Origin: Carnobacterium viridans
GTDB lineage: Bacteria > Bacillota > Bacilli > Lactobacillales > Carnobacteriaceae
NCBI RefSeq assembly: GCF_900102725.1
Contig: NZ_FNJW01000008.1
Span: 1,302,001-1,366,000 of the forward strand
Length of the DNA: 64,000 nucleotides
Direction of reading: 5' to 3'
Shown: positions 18,004 through 26,573 of the stretch, in pieces
Position numbering within the stretch: position 1 is the stretch's first letter
How the letters are laid out: every line of letters begins with the position of its first letter
Notes under the pieces: generated by a model
Databases searched by the model: none
What the model saw: only the letters and a program-made list of their open reading frames with translations
What the model was told of the DNA's origin: nothing
Program-made: the position numbers and the translations under genes

Positions 18004-18840
18004 TTAGTACCATTCTCTTCGTTTACTAGTAGCCTGTTTAAATATCTTTTTCAACTCGTCTTCATCATTATCTGCTAGCGTAAGTTTCATAGCATTTAGT
18101 TCAGTCTCAAAGTGTTCAATCGACGTTAACAAAGCTGTGCGGTTGTTTAAAAACAGTTCACTCCATAGTTCCCCATTTATATCCGCGATTCTGGTGAGTT
18201 CTTGAAAACTATTTCCAGCAAACGTCAGTGTTTCTTCTGAAGCTTGTTGGCTATTTACAACTGCTACAGACAAGACATGCATCAATTGACTGACATAGGC
18301 GATTTGTTCATCATGTTTTCCAGGAGAAACACGCGTTACTTGATCAAATCCAATCTCTTTATAGAGCTTTTCAATGAGTTGTAAAGAGGCTTCTTTATTT
18401 GTCGGTATAGGAGTAATCAAAGCATTTGCTCCTATAAATCGCGTGTGGTCTGCTCCAATGATTCCTTTTTTTTCACTTCCGCGCATCGGATGAGCAAATA
18501 CAAAGTCGACTGTTGAAGGAAGTACCTTAGAAACTTTTTCTATAATGGCTGCTTTAACACCTGTCACATCGGTTAAAATGGATCCATCTTTCAAGATATT
18601 TTTATATTGTTCGACAAATGGCGCAATTTGATTTGGATAAAGAGAAATCATAATGACATCCATATCCTGTAAAATGTCATTAGCCTCTACAAATCCTTTT
18701 TTTATCATTCCCTGATTTACAGCTGTTTTTAACGTGGATTCGCTGACGTCTATCCCATAAACATTGTTATATCCAGCTGCTTGAAGACCTTTAGCAAACG
18801 AACCTCCAATGACTCCTAAACCGACAATCGCAATGTTCAT
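18004..18840 (-). CDS. tyrA: Prephenate dehydrogenase
   Basis: A 278-residue NAD-dependent dehydrogenase making 4-hydroxyphenylpyruvate, the tyrosine precursor. N-terminal Rossmann GLGVIGGSFAKGL; conserved FAHPMRGSEKKG carries the catalytic His. It has no ACT domain and no fused chorismate mutase; a separate chorismate mutase lies at 26172. Last gene of the aroE-aroK-aroQ-tyrA operon; its start overlaps the aroQ stop by one base. Confidence 0.93.
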   Translation of the reverse strand: MNIAIVGLGVIGGSFAKGLQAAGYNNVYGIDVSESTLKTAVNQGMIKKGFVEANDILQDMDVIMISLYPNQIAPFVEQYKNILKDGSILTDVTGVKAAIIEKVSKVLPSTVDFVFAHPMRGSEKKGIIGADHTRFIGANALITPIPTNKEASLQLIEKLYKEIGFDQVTRVSPGKHDEQIAYVSQLMHVLSVAVVNSQQASEETLTFAGNSFQELTRIADINGELWSELFLNNRTALLTSIEHFETELNAMKLTLADNDEDELKKIFKQATSKRREWY

Positions 18841-19286
18841 TAGTTCTCACCTTTATTTCTGGCTTCTTTCAATGCTTGGATAGCTAACAAATAACCGGTT
18901 GCTCCAAATCCTGAAATTTGTCCAATACAAGCAGGTGCTACGACAGAGTCTTTCCGGAAAGATTCTCGAGAATGAATAGCACTTAAATGCACTTCAACGG
19001 TTGGTACATTTACGGATTTTACTGCATCATGAATGGCATAACTGTAATGGGTATAAGCTGCAGGATTAAGAACAATTCCATCTACCTTATCAATATGAGC
19101 TTGTTGGATTCGGTCAATCAACTCTCCTTCAGAATTGCTTTGGAAAAAGGAACAGTCTACTTCTTGATTTTCAGCGTACTGCTGAATCTTACGTTCTATC
19201 TCTTTTAATGTTTGCTTACCATATATCTCAGGTTCACGGGTACCTAAAAAGTTTAAATTTGGACCATTAATAATAACGATTTTCAT
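18840..19286 (-). CDS. aroQ: Type II 3-dehydroquinate dehydratase
   Basis: A 148-residue type II enzyme that dehydrates 3-dehydroquinate to 3-dehydroshikimate. Family signatures are GPNLNFLGTREPEIYG at residue 7 on (catalytic Tyr), NPAAYTHYSYAI, and EVHLSAIHSRESFR (catalytic His and substrate contacts). Starts one base after aroK. ATG with GGAGAGG upstream. Confidence 0.95.
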   Translation of the reverse strand: MKIVIINGPNLNFLGTREPEIYGKQTLKEIERKIQQYAENQEVDCSFFQSNSEGELIDRIQQAHIDKVDGIVLNPAAYTHYSYAIHDAVKSVNVPTVEVHLSAIHSRESFRKDSVVAPACIGQISGFGATGYLLAIQALKEARNKGEN

Positions 19287-19287
19287 G

Positions 19288-19809
19288 CTAGCCTCTCCTT
19301 TTATGCGTAATGGTTTTTGGAAGATTATTCTTGATAGTGTTCAGTACATCTTCTAAACCGGACTGATTGTCTACTCTAAAATCAGCGAATGACTGATACA
19401 GATTCAAACGCTGTTCGTGAAATTGGTATAGTTTACCCTTGCCTTCTTTTAATAACGGTCGATGTCCAATTTCGATATCTTTAATGATGTGTTCGATAGG
19501 ACGATCGATGAACACAATCCACCCTGTTTTTCTTAGTGCCTGAATATTTTCGGGATTCAAAACTACTCCGCCACCACACGAAATAACTGTGTGATTTTCA
19601 GTTGCTGCTATTTTTTTACAGGCTTTTGTTTCAATTGCTCTAAAATGAGCTTCGCTTACTTCAAATAGTTCCGGAATGGACTGTTTTGTTGTATGTTCAA
19701 TAAAAAGATCGATATCTTTAAACGGCATGCCTAGTTGTTGACTAAGTTTTTCTCCAATAGTACTTTTCCCGCTACCTGTCATACCAATCAACACAATATT
19801 CGTCTTCAT
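19288..19809 (-). CDS. aroK: Shikimate kinase
   Basis: A 173-residue P-loop kinase that phosphorylates shikimate with ATP. Walker A GMTGSGKST at residues 9-17, shikimate-binding DIDLFIE, and the CGGGVV loop are present. It overlaps aroE by four bases and is followed by aroQ, consistent with one message. Confidence 0.95.
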   Translation of the reverse strand: MKTNIVLIGMTGSGKSTIGEKLSQQLGMPFKDIDLFIEHTTKQSIPELFEVSEAHFRAIETKACKKIAATENHTVISCGGGVVLNPENIQALRKTGWIVFIDRPIEHIIKDIEIGHRPLLKEGKGKLYQFHEQRLNLYQSFADFRVDNQSGLEDVLNTIKNNLPKTITHKRRG

Positions 19810-20621
19810 AAATTTTCACCATTTTTTGTTTTCCATTCAGAAATCAACTCTTCCGTAACTTGTTCACCAATTGAACACTTTTCCCAGATTTCTATTGCTC
19901 GAACAGCTTGACCCACTAACATATCTAAACCATTAGCCGTTTGCTTGTTGTTTTCACGTCCCAATCTTAAAAAAGTAGTTTCACTAGGGTTATAAACCAG
20001 GTCAATCAAATAATCAAATTGCTGAATAGTCTTCTCACTTAATGGAGACTGATTGATATTAGGGTACATGCCAACAGGCGAAGTATTAATTAAAAAATCT
20101 CCCATTAAAGATTGGGCTTCCTCATAATTGGTATACCTTTTATTTTCGGTATTTTTAAACCGTTCTGGCCTCCGTGACACAATATAGATCATCTTAATCC
20201 CGTAATCCATTAAATACGCTTCAACTGTTTTCGAGGCGCCTCCTGAGCCTAAAATAACTGCTATTTTCCCGTTTACCTCCCATTGTCTACGGCTTAAAAT
20301 CAAGCCAAAGCCAGCGTAATCTGTATTGTGCCCAATTAACTTTCCATTTGCATTTTCAATCGTATTCACTGCTCCCATTTTTTTGGCTAACGGACCGACT
20401 TCGTCTAGATAAGGGATAACAGCTTCTTTATAAGGAATTGTGACGTTTACCCCATTGATGGATAACGTTCGAATACCATCCATCGCTTGTTTTAATTGTG
20501 CTGGTGGAAACGCAAAGAGCTTGTAAGCAGCGTCTAGTCCTACTTTTTGATAAATTAACTTATGGAGGCTTGGAGAATGGCTATGTACAAGCGATTCTCC
20601 TAATAATCCGTAAAAGTTCAT
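19806..20621 (-). CDS. aroE: Shikimate dehydrogenase
   Basis: A 271-residue NADPH-dependent reductase of 3-dehydroshikimate. Substrate-binding SHSPSLH (residues 14-20) and NVTIPYKEAV with the catalytic Lys, then a Rossmann VILGSGGASKT. First gene of the operon; a good promoter lies 35 bp upstream on the minus strand. It is divergent from the attenuated aromatic operon, so the two operons share a 250-bp control region. Confidence 0.95.
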   Translation of the reverse strand: MNFYGLLGESLVHSHSPSLHKLIYQKVGLDAAYKLFAFPPAQLKQAMDGIRTLSINGVNVTIPYKEAVIPYLDEVGPLAKKMGAVNTIENANGKLIGHNTDYAGFGLILSRRQWEVNGKIAVILGSGGASKTVEAYLMDYGIKMIYIVSRRPERFKNTENKRYTNYEEAQSLMGDFLINTSPVGMYPNINQSPLSEKTIQQFDYLIDLVYNPSETTFLRLGRENNKQTANGLDMLVGQAVRAIEIWEKCSIGEQVTEELISEWKTKNGENL

Positions 20622-20656
20622 AAGGCACCTCTTCCCATCCTTTGATAATGTGTTGA

Positions 20657-20685
20657 AGTATAGACAAAAGAAACCTAAAGTTCAA
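20657..20685 (-). promoter_or_regulatory. Promoter of the aroE operon
   Basis: On the minus strand TTGAAC (20680-20685) and TATACT (20657-20662) are separated by exactly 17 bp, 35 bp upstream of aroE. Confidence 0.7.
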
Positions 20686-20789
20686 TTAAAAATTTATTTT
20701 AAACTTATTTTTAATACTTCTCATTCTTTTAATACCATCGTTTAACCTGCTTTTAATATTATTTTTAAAAATTAATTTTTTATTTTTTG

Positions 20790-20818
20790 TTGACAATACT
20801 TTTTTTACTTGCTAATAT
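20790..20818 (+). promoter_or_regulatory. Consensus promoter of the second aromatic operon
   Basis: TTGACA (20790-20795), 17 bp, TAATAT (20813-20818): near-perfect sigma-A promoter. Transcription should begin near 20825, giving a leader of about 320 nt before the first structural gene. Confidence 0.85.
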
Positions 20819-20870
20819 TGGTCTCACAGTTGGTAACCAGCTGATAATGATCAATTGAGGAGAGACCACC

Positions 20871-20972
20871 ATGAACTTACAAGCACAACTTAAAACTGCA
20901 ATGGACTCACAATTGAATAATTATTATTTTAGCTTCTTTATGAGAAAATCTATAGAGGCTAAAGTTTTTTAA
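20871..20972 (+). CDS. Tyr/Phe-rich leader peptide (33 residues)
   Basis: ATG at 20871 with GAGGAG nine bases upstream, ending at TAA 20970-20972. The middle (residues 16-23) reads NNYYFSFF, so four of six consecutive codons from 20922 to 20939 call for the end products Tyr and Phe. It lies 50 bp downstream of a consensus promoter and in front of DAHP synthase and other shikimate genes. Its 3' part overlaps one arm of a strong RNA hairpin. Function is inferred: a sensing peptide for ribosome-mediated attenuation. I found no T-box motif. Confidence 0.75.
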   Translation: MNLQAQLKTAMDSQLNNYYFSFFMRKSIEAKVF

Positions 20973-21023
20973 GCTGCTAACAACAGTTGCCCTATAGATT
21001 TTGAAAGAAATCGAAGGGGCAAC
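20945..21023 (+). promoter_or_regulatory. Mutually exclusive leader hairpins
   Basis: Hairpin A pairs AAAATCTATAG plus GGC (20945-20959, inside the leader peptide) with GCC plus CTATAGATTTT (20989-21002), with one bulged base. Hairpin B pairs GTTGCCC (20986-20992) with GGGCAAC (21017-21023), and inside it GATTT (20997-21001) with AAATC (21008-21012). A and B share 20989-21001 and cannot coexist. A ribosome stalled on the Tyr/Phe codons would cover the left arm of A and favour B. Confidence 0.65.
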
Positions 21024-21064
21024 GAACTAATCTGATTTTATTTATACTATTAGTGAACTTACCT

Positions 21065-21120
21065 AACGCTACATTCGATAATCTTTCAATAGACTATCGG
21101 GTGTGGCGTTTTTTCGTTTT
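21065..21120 (+). terminator. Leader terminator (attenuator) before the aromatic operon
   Basis: AACGCTACATTCGATA (21065-21080) pairs along its full 16 bases, allowing G-U pairs, with 21095-21110, followed by TTTTTTCGTTTTT. It lies between the leader peptide and the first structural gene, 30 bp before its start, so it must be read through for operon expression. Confidence 0.85.
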
Positions 21121-21146
21121 TCAATAATTTTAGTGGAGGAAAATAG

Positions 21147-21683
21147 ATGATCATTCATACGTTAGGACCAAGCAGCACAGATAGTTATACAGTCGCAGAA
21201 TCTTTACTCCATTCAGAAGACGATGGTATTGTAGGCTATCCATCTTTTGACAGCTTATTACACAATATTCATCAGTTATCCGAACAATACGTATTGTTTC
21301 CTGTAGCTTTTAAAAGCGCCCGAAAAGATTACGGGTGGAAAGAATTTAATTATGATTACTGGGATAAAGTTGAATTGGTAGATGTCTTCCAACGAAAAAC
21401 CAAGCCCATGGTTCTCATTAAAAATAGCTTTTATGCAGAAAACCGAGCGATGATTCATCCAGCCACCACTATTTTTTTGAAAAAATATTTAATCAAAAAA
21501 AACGAAGATACAGTAATTGAATTTTCAGACAGTAAATTCAAAGCTTGGTCAGCCTTTTGTAAAAAGAATCTGAAATATACGATTATTAGTGAGGATGTGT
21601 TTGAAAAAGAAAAAAAGGTAGGGTACACGATTGAAGAACGTTATGAGCCAGTAATGGTGTGGTGTTTGTACAAAATAAACTAA
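21147..21683 (+). CDS. BacA/prephenate dehydratase-like protein
   Basis: A 178-residue soluble protein. The N-terminus HTLGPSSTDSYTVAESLL followed by GYPSFDSLLHNI and YVLFPVAF resembles the substrate-binding fold shared by prephenate dehydratase (PheA) and the bacilysin prephenate decarboxylase BacA. It is much shorter than PheA (about 280 residues), has no ACT domain, and I do not see the PheA TxRF motif. As first gene of a shikimate operon that otherwise lacks pheA, it may act on prephenate or chorismate, or sense it. The assignment rests on weak local similarity. ATG with GGAGG upstream. Confidence 0.5.
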   Translation: MIIHTLGPSSTDSYTVAESLLHSEDDGIVGYPSFDSLLHNIHQLSEQYVLFPVAFKSARKDYGWKEFNYDYWDKVELVDVFQRKTKPMVLIKNSFYAENRAMIHPATTIFLKKYLIKKNEDTVIEFSDSKFKAWSAFCKKNLKYTIISEDVFEKEKKVGYTIEERYEPVMVWCLYKIN

Positions 21684-21704
21684 ACAATACAGAGGAGAAT
21701 GACT

Positions 21705-22745
21705 ATGATAATCGTATTAAAACAAGGAATTAAAGCAAATGAGGTTAAAGAATTAGCTGCTAAATTAGAATCTCAAGGAGTTACCGTGAGTCATTTCACC
21801 GATATCAAGCGCGATTTTCTAGGTCTGATCGGCGATACTAGTGGAATCGATGCTCACCAATTGCATGCTTTTTCGGAAGTAGAACAAGTTATTCGTGTAG
21901 AAGACCCTTACAAAAGAGCGAATAGAAAATTTCATCCTGAGAATTCTATCATCAAAATTGGTGACGAAACAATCGGTGGTACTAAATTAGGTATTATCGC
22001 GGGACCATGTTCTGTAGAAAGTGAAGAACAAATTGTGACTATTGCAAAACAACTTAAACAAGCTGGTGCGAACTTCTTACGCGGCGGTGCATTCAAGCCA
22101 AGAACTTCTCCATACAGTTTCCAAGGTCTTGAATTAGAAGGATTAAAAATGCTCCAAGTTGCTAAAGCTGAAACGGGTATGCCTATTGTGACTGAATTGA
22201 TGTCGACAAAATGGGTCGATCAATTTGTTGACTCAGTAGATATCATTCAAATTGGCGCACGCAACATGCAAAATTTTGATTTACTAAAAGAAATTGGACG
22301 AACGAATACACCAGTCCTATTAAAACGTGGCTTATCTGCAACTTACAAAGAATGGTTGATGTCAGCTGAGTACATCATGGCTGGAGGAAATGAAAATGTT
22401 ATTTTATGCGAACGCGGCATTCGGACATTTGAAACAGAAACCCGCAATACACTAGATATCCAAGCTGTTCCTGTCATTAAAGAACTTTCTCACTTGCCGA
22501 TCATTATCGACCCGAGCCATGCTGGTGGGATGTCTTACTTGGTTGAAGCAGGTGCTAAATCAGGGATCGTTGCCGGAGCAGATGGTTTAATGATTGAAGT
22601 TCACAATGATCCAGCTAACGCTTGGAGCGATGGCGAACAATGTTTGACACCAGATGAATTCGCTAGATTGATGGAAAAAGCTCGTAAGCTAGCTGAGTTC
22701 GAAGGTCGTTCAATCGATGAAGCAGCTACTATTTTGACCAAATAA
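21705..22745 (+). CDS. aroF: 3-deoxy-7-phosphoheptulonate (DAHP) synthase, class I-beta
   Basis: Catalyses the first shikimate step from PEP and erythrose-4-phosphate. About 346 residues: an N-terminal ferredoxin-like (FL) domain of about 70 residues, as in the Thermotoga-type enzyme where it gives Tyr/Phe feedback control, then the TIM barrel with IAGPCSVES, RGGAFKPRTSPYSFQG and DPSHAGG (metal-binding His). ATG at 21705 is preferred over 21699 because GAGGAG ends at 21697. It lies downstream of the Tyr/Phe leader, so control would act on both transcription and activity. Confidence 0.92.
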   Translation: MIIVLKQGIKANEVKELAAKLESQGVTVSHFTDIKRDFLGLIGDTSGIDAHQLHAFSEVEQVIRVEDPYKRANRKFHPENSIIKIGDETIGGTKLGIIAGPCSVESEEQIVTIAKQLKQAGANFLRGGAFKPRTSPYSFQGLELEGLKMLQVAKAETGMPIVTELMSTKWVDQFVDSVDIIQIGARNMQNFDLLKEIGRTNTPVLLKRGLSATYKEWLMSAEYIMAGGNENVILCERGIRTFETETRNTLDIQAVPVIKELSHLPIIIDPSHAGGMSYLVEAGAKSGIVAGADGLMIEVHNDPANAWSDGEQCLTPDEFARLMEKARKLAEFEGRSIDEAATILTK

Positions 22746-22765
22746 ATTGTGGGAGGATAACATCA

Positions 22766-23851
22766 ATGTCTGTCTTAACTATTAAACTTCCAACAAATGA
22801 AGTGAGTTACGAATTAAAGATTGAAAAAGGAATACTCAACCGCGTCAGTAATGAAGTCTCAAAAGTCTTTACTGGAGCCAAAATTGCCATTGTCACCGAT
22901 GAAACCGTCTATGACCTTTACGCTAAATCCATTATAAAAGATTTGGAAGCAGCGGATTATGAAGTGCAGTGCATTGTTTTGCCTCCTGGAGAACAAACTA
23001 AAACATTTGACTCGCTGCCCAATCTCTACAGTGCATTTGCTGAGTTTGGCTTAACACGTAGCGACTTGATCATCGCTCTAGGCGGTGGCGTGATCGGCGA
23101 CATCACTGGTTTCGCCGCTTCTTCTTACTTGAGAGGTATCTCCTATGTCCAAATCCCCACCACTCTGCTAGCGCAAGTTGACAGTAGTGTAGGAGGAAAA
23201 GTTGGCGTCGATTTACCTGAGGGAAAAAACTTAGTCGGTGCTTTTTATCACCCCCTACTCGTCTTGATTGATCCATTGGTTCTAGAGACGTTGACAGATT
23301 CTGCCTTTGCTGATGGAATGGCGGAAGTAATCAAGTATGGCTGTATAAAAGATCTCAATTTATTTCATCGTCTGATGGACTTGTCTTCTCGAAAAGAAGT
23401 CATGCAACACATCGATTGGATCATCGAAACTTGTTGCACGATCAAACAAGTGATTGTGCAGGCAGATGAAAAAGATTTGGGTGAACGAATGGTGTTGAAC
23501 TTTGGACATACGTTGGGACACGCTATTGAAGCGTACTACCATTATAAAACATATACCCATGGTCAAGGTGTGGCCATTGGCATGGTTGCGATTTCAAGAA
23601 TTGCAGAATCCAAACAGCTGACAACAGATGGAACCACTGATCGATTGATTACTCTTTTACAACAACATCGTTTACCTACTGAACTAGAGGATCCTGAAGA
23701 TTACCCTAAACTATTGCCTTATATCAAAAAAGACAAAAAAAATATTGCAGGCAGTTTATCCGTGATTGTTTTATCTGACATCGGAAACGCTACCGTACAT
23801 CAAACGTCTTTATCATTTTTCGATTCTTTAGACACTGGAGGAACAACATGA
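22766..23851 (+). CDS. aroB: 3-dehydroquinate synthase
   Basis: A 361-residue NAD-dependent enzyme that cyclises DAHP. The NAD-binding ALGGGVIGDITGF, QIPTTLLAQVDSSVGGK (substrate-binding Lys) and metal His in NFGHTLGHAIE and HGQGVAIGM are all present. ATG follows GGGAGGA. It overlaps aroA by four bases. Confidence 0.96.
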   Translation: MSVLTIKLPTNEVSYELKIEKGILNRVSNEVSKVFTGAKIAIVTDETVYDLYAKSIIKDLEAADYEVQCIVLPPGEQTKTFDSLPNLYSAFAEFGLTRSDLIIALGGGVIGDITGFAASSYLRGISYVQIPTTLLAQVDSSVGGKVGVDLPEGKNLVGAFYHPLLVLIDPLVLETLTDSAFADGMAEVIKYGCIKDLNLFHRLMDLSSRKEVMQHIDWIIETCCTIKQVIVQADEKDLGERMVLNFGHTLGHAIEAYYHYKTYTHGQGVAIGMVAISRIAESKQLTTDGTTDRLITLLQQHRLPTELEDPEDYPKLLPYIKKDKKNIAGSLSVIVLSDIGNATVHQTSLSFFDSLDTGGTT

Positions 23852-25101
23852 CTAACCTAACTCTTACTCCTACTACATTAAACGGAACGGTTATTGTCCC
23901 GCCTTCTAAAAGCATAGCACATCGTGCAGTGATCTGCGCCAGTTTAGCAACAGGTCGCAGCACGATCAAGAATGTTCAACTATCTGATGATATCCTTGCA
24001 ACTATAGAGGGTATGCGTTCGTTTGGAGCGATTATTTCTTACGATGATCAGACATTGACTATTGATGGCATCCGTAATGGATCTGCTAAGGAAATTCGTA
24101 CAATCAATTGCAATGAGTCCGGCTCTACCTTGCGTTTTCTGATTCCTTTAGCGACACTGTTTACAGGAGAAACGCATTTTATCGGTCAAGGACATTTAGG
24201 CAAACGCCCGCTTGAACCTTATCAAGAATTATTCGAGGCTCAATCACTCCACTATAAACAAGCCGCAACTGAAAATCTACAGTTGAGTGTCGCTGGACCT
24301 TTAACATCAGGTATCTATGAAATGCGTGGCGATATCAGTTCCCAGTTTATCACCGGTATGTTACTGACCTTGCCTTTACTTACCGAAGACTCTATCCTAA
24401 AAATTACGACTCATTTAGAATCGAAAGGCTACATTGATTTAACCCTGTCTGTCTTGCAATCCTTTGGCATTGTGATTGAACAAGATGAGGATGGGCAAGA
24501 ATATCGCATCAAAGGCCAGCAAGCTTATACCGCCCGTGATTACACAGTCGAAGGTGACTACTCACAAGCAGCCTTCTGGTTGAGTGCAAATGCATTAGGG
24601 AATGAGCTTTTGGTAAATGGTTTGGATTCAGATTCTTTACAAGGTGATCAAGCTATCGTCTCGATCTTAGAGACAGTGAACGGCGGGTCTAATGATAGTG
24701 AACGAATTATAGATGGAGCTCAAGTTCCCGATATTATTCCAGTAGTAGCTCTAGTCGCTGCGTTAAGCAAAGGAAAAACAAAAATTATCAATCTGGAACG
24801 TCTACGGATCAAAGAAAGTGATCGCTTAGTTGCTACACAAAAAGAGTTGACTGCTTTAGGCGCACAGATTGAGATTGTAGGAGATTCGCTTTTGATTGAA
24901 GGGGTTTCTGAACTATCAGGCGGTCAAGAAGTTTGGAGTCACAAGGATCATCGCATGGCTATGATGTTGGCCATCGCTTCAACGGTGTGTCAAGAACCAA
25001 TTCACATCAAAGACACAGATTGTGTTAAGAAGTCTTATCCCAACTTTTGGGAGACATTCCAACAACTAGGAGGAAAAATACATGAGTGGAATATGGGGTA
25101 A
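23848..25101 (+). CDS. aroA: 5-enolpyruvylshikimate-3-phosphate synthase
   Basis: A 417-residue EPSP synthase joining PEP to shikimate-3-phosphate. Key motifs: PPSKSIAHRAV (Lys, Ser, Arg of the active site), CNESGSTLRFLIP, and DGAQVPDIIPV with the catalytic Asp; KDHRMAMM near the C-terminus. It overlaps aroB by four bases and aroC by twenty. Confidence 0.96.
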   Translation: MTNLTLTPTTLNGTVIVPPSKSIAHRAVICASLATGRSTIKNVQLSDDILATIEGMRSFGAIISYDDQTLTIDGIRNGSAKEIRTINCNESGSTLRFLIPLATLFTGETHFIGQGHLGKRPLEPYQELFEAQSLHYKQAATENLQLSVAGPLTSGIYEMRGDISSQFITGMLLTLPLLTEDSILKITTHLESKGYIDLTLSVLQSFGIVIEQDEDGQEYRIKGQQAYTARDYTVEGDYSQAAFWLSANALGNELLVNGLDSDSLQGDQAIVSILETVNGGSNDSERIIDGAQVPDIIPVVALVAALSKGKTKIINLERLRIKESDRLVATQKELTALGAQIEIVGDSLLIEGVSELSGGQEVWSHKDHRMAMMLAIASTVCQEPIHIKDTDCVKKSYPNFWETFQQLGGKIHEWNMG

Positions 25102-26179
25102 AAATTTACAACTCTCACTATTTGGAGAGTCACATGGTGTGGCGATTGGTATTACCATCAATGGCCTGCCTCCAGGTTTGGAAATAGATATGGAACAGGT
25201 TTTAGTTGAAATGGCACGCAGAGCGCCAGGGAAAAATGAATTGACGACACCAAGAAAAGAAAAGGATCATCCAGAAATTTTAAGCGGCTTTTTAGATGGG
25301 AAAACAACTGGTGCACCACTGACTGCCATTATTTGGAACACAAATACGCGCTCCAAAGACTACAGTGTGCTGAAAGATGTTATGCGCCCAGGACAAGCTG
25401 ATTACCCCGGACGAGTGCGTTACAATGGCCACAATGACCATCGTGGCAGCGGCCATTTTTCCGGGAGGATCACTGCTCCTCTCGTATTTGCAGGTGCTAT
25501 TTGTCAGCAATGGCTGAAACAAAAAGGCGTAACAGTAGGATCTCATATTCAATCGATTGGAACAATCGAAGATGAAACTTTCGAGGATCAAGAAACGGTC
25601 ACGTTAGAGCAAATCGAACAGTTCAAAGAAGAACAGCTTCCTTTGTTTAATGCTGAAAAAAAAGTGGAAATGACCGACTTGATTTTGGAAGCCAAAGAAG
25701 ATGGGGATTCTGTAGGCGGCGTCGTTGAAACATTTGTCTTAGGATTAGATGCCGGGTATGGGAATCCATTTTTTGACTCAGTTGAATCTCAACTGGCTCA
25801 CCTCGTATTTGCCGTGCCAGCCATTAAGGGCATTGAATTTGGAACAGGATTCGATATTACCAAAATGCGCGGTTCAGAAGCGAATGATGAATACTACTAT
25901 GATGAACAAGGGCGCATCAAAACACGCTCCAACAATAATGGTGGAATCATTGGCGGGATTACTTATGGCATGCCCATCGTCTTCAGAGCTGCCGTTAAAC
26001 CACCTGCTTCCATCAAAAAGAAGCAACAGACAATCAATATCCAAGAAGGAACAGAGACTGAATTAGAAGTTGAAGGACGTCACGATCCTTGTATCGTTCC
26101 ACGGGTACTGCCGGTCTTAGAGGCGGTTACCGCTATCGGATTAATGGATTTGATGCTTGGAGGACAATCGAATGAATGA
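25082..26179 (+). CDS. aroC: Chorismate synthase
   Basis: A 365-residue FMN-dependent enzyme forming chorismate from EPSP. Visible signatures are GESHGVAIG (catalytic His), RPGQADYPG, GSGHFSGRITA and GRHDPCIVPR. The ATG at 25082 lies inside the end of aroA with AGGAGG upstream, indicating translational coupling. Confidence 0.96.
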   Translation: MSGIWGKNLQLSLFGESHGVAIGITINGLPPGLEIDMEQVLVEMARRAPGKNELTTPRKEKDHPEILSGFLDGKTTGAPLTAIIWNTNTRSKDYSVLKDVMRPGQADYPGRVRYNGHNDHRGSGHFSGRITAPLVFAGAICQQWLKQKGVTVGSHIQSIGTIEDETFEDQETVTLEQIEQFKEEQLPLFNAEKKVEMTDLILEAKEDGDSVGGVVETFVLGLDAGYGNPFFDSVESQLAHLVFAVPAIKGIEFGTGFDITKMRGSEANDEYYYDEQGRIKTRSNNNGGIIGGITYGMPIVFRAAVKPPASIKKKQQTINIQEGTETELEVEGRHDPCIVPRVLPVLEAVTAIGLMDLMLGGQSNE

Positions 26180-26450
26180 ATTGGAACAGTACCGAAAAGA
26201 CATTGATGAGATTGATCAGGAACTTACTCGCTTGTTTGAGTTACGGCTAAACACAGTTTTAAAAGTCGGTCGCTACAAAAAGCAACGCAACTTACCTGTA
26301 TTGGATGCCAGCCGCGAGCAAGCTGTTATCGAAAAAAATATTAGCCGCTTAACAGATAAAACATTTGAACCGCAAGTAACGAAGCTTTTTCAATCTATGA
26401 TGGATATCACGAAAGAAACTCAAACGGCTCTCTTAAAATCAAAACCGTAA
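26172..26450 (+). CDS. Chorismate mutase, AroQ class
   Basis: A 92-residue all-helical mutase converting chorismate to prephenate. Arg in LEQYRKDIDEIDQEL, Arg in FELRLN and Lys in VGRYKKQR mark the AroQ-type active site; there is no fused dehydratase or dehydrogenase. ATG at 26172 is set by GGAGGA at 26159-26164 and overlaps aroC by eight bases; an in-frame TTG at 26157 lies on that site. Last gene of the operon; it supplies prephenate for TyrA in the divergent operon. Confidence 0.9.
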   Translation: MNELEQYRKDIDEIDQELTRLFELRLNTVLKVGRYKKQRNLPVLDASREQAVIEKNISRLTDKTFEPQVTKLFQSMMDITKETQTALLKSKP

Positions 26451-26471
26451 TTTATCGATTTATTGCACAAA

Positions 26472-26522
26472 ATCGGGTTATTCATGAACGGTTGCGTTCA
26501 TTGAATAACCTATTTTTTTATA
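26472..26522 (+). terminator. Terminator of the aromatic operon
   Basis: GGTTATTCATGAAC (26476-26489) pairs with GTTCATTGAATAACC (26496-26510) with one bulge, followed by TATTTTTTTA. Confidence 0.88.
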
Positions 26523-26573
26523 GCTGATGTTTCCCTTTTTTTCTCCCAAAGATAACTTACTCCATTAAATTTA

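Noticed and set aside
20620-21146. T-box leader for the aromatic operon
   Set aside because: I could not find the T-box sequence or specifier-loop layout; the leader peptide with Tyr/Phe codons explains the region better.
23360-23566. 68-codon minus-strand frame inside aroB
   Set aside because: Antisense shadow of a clear aroB gene.
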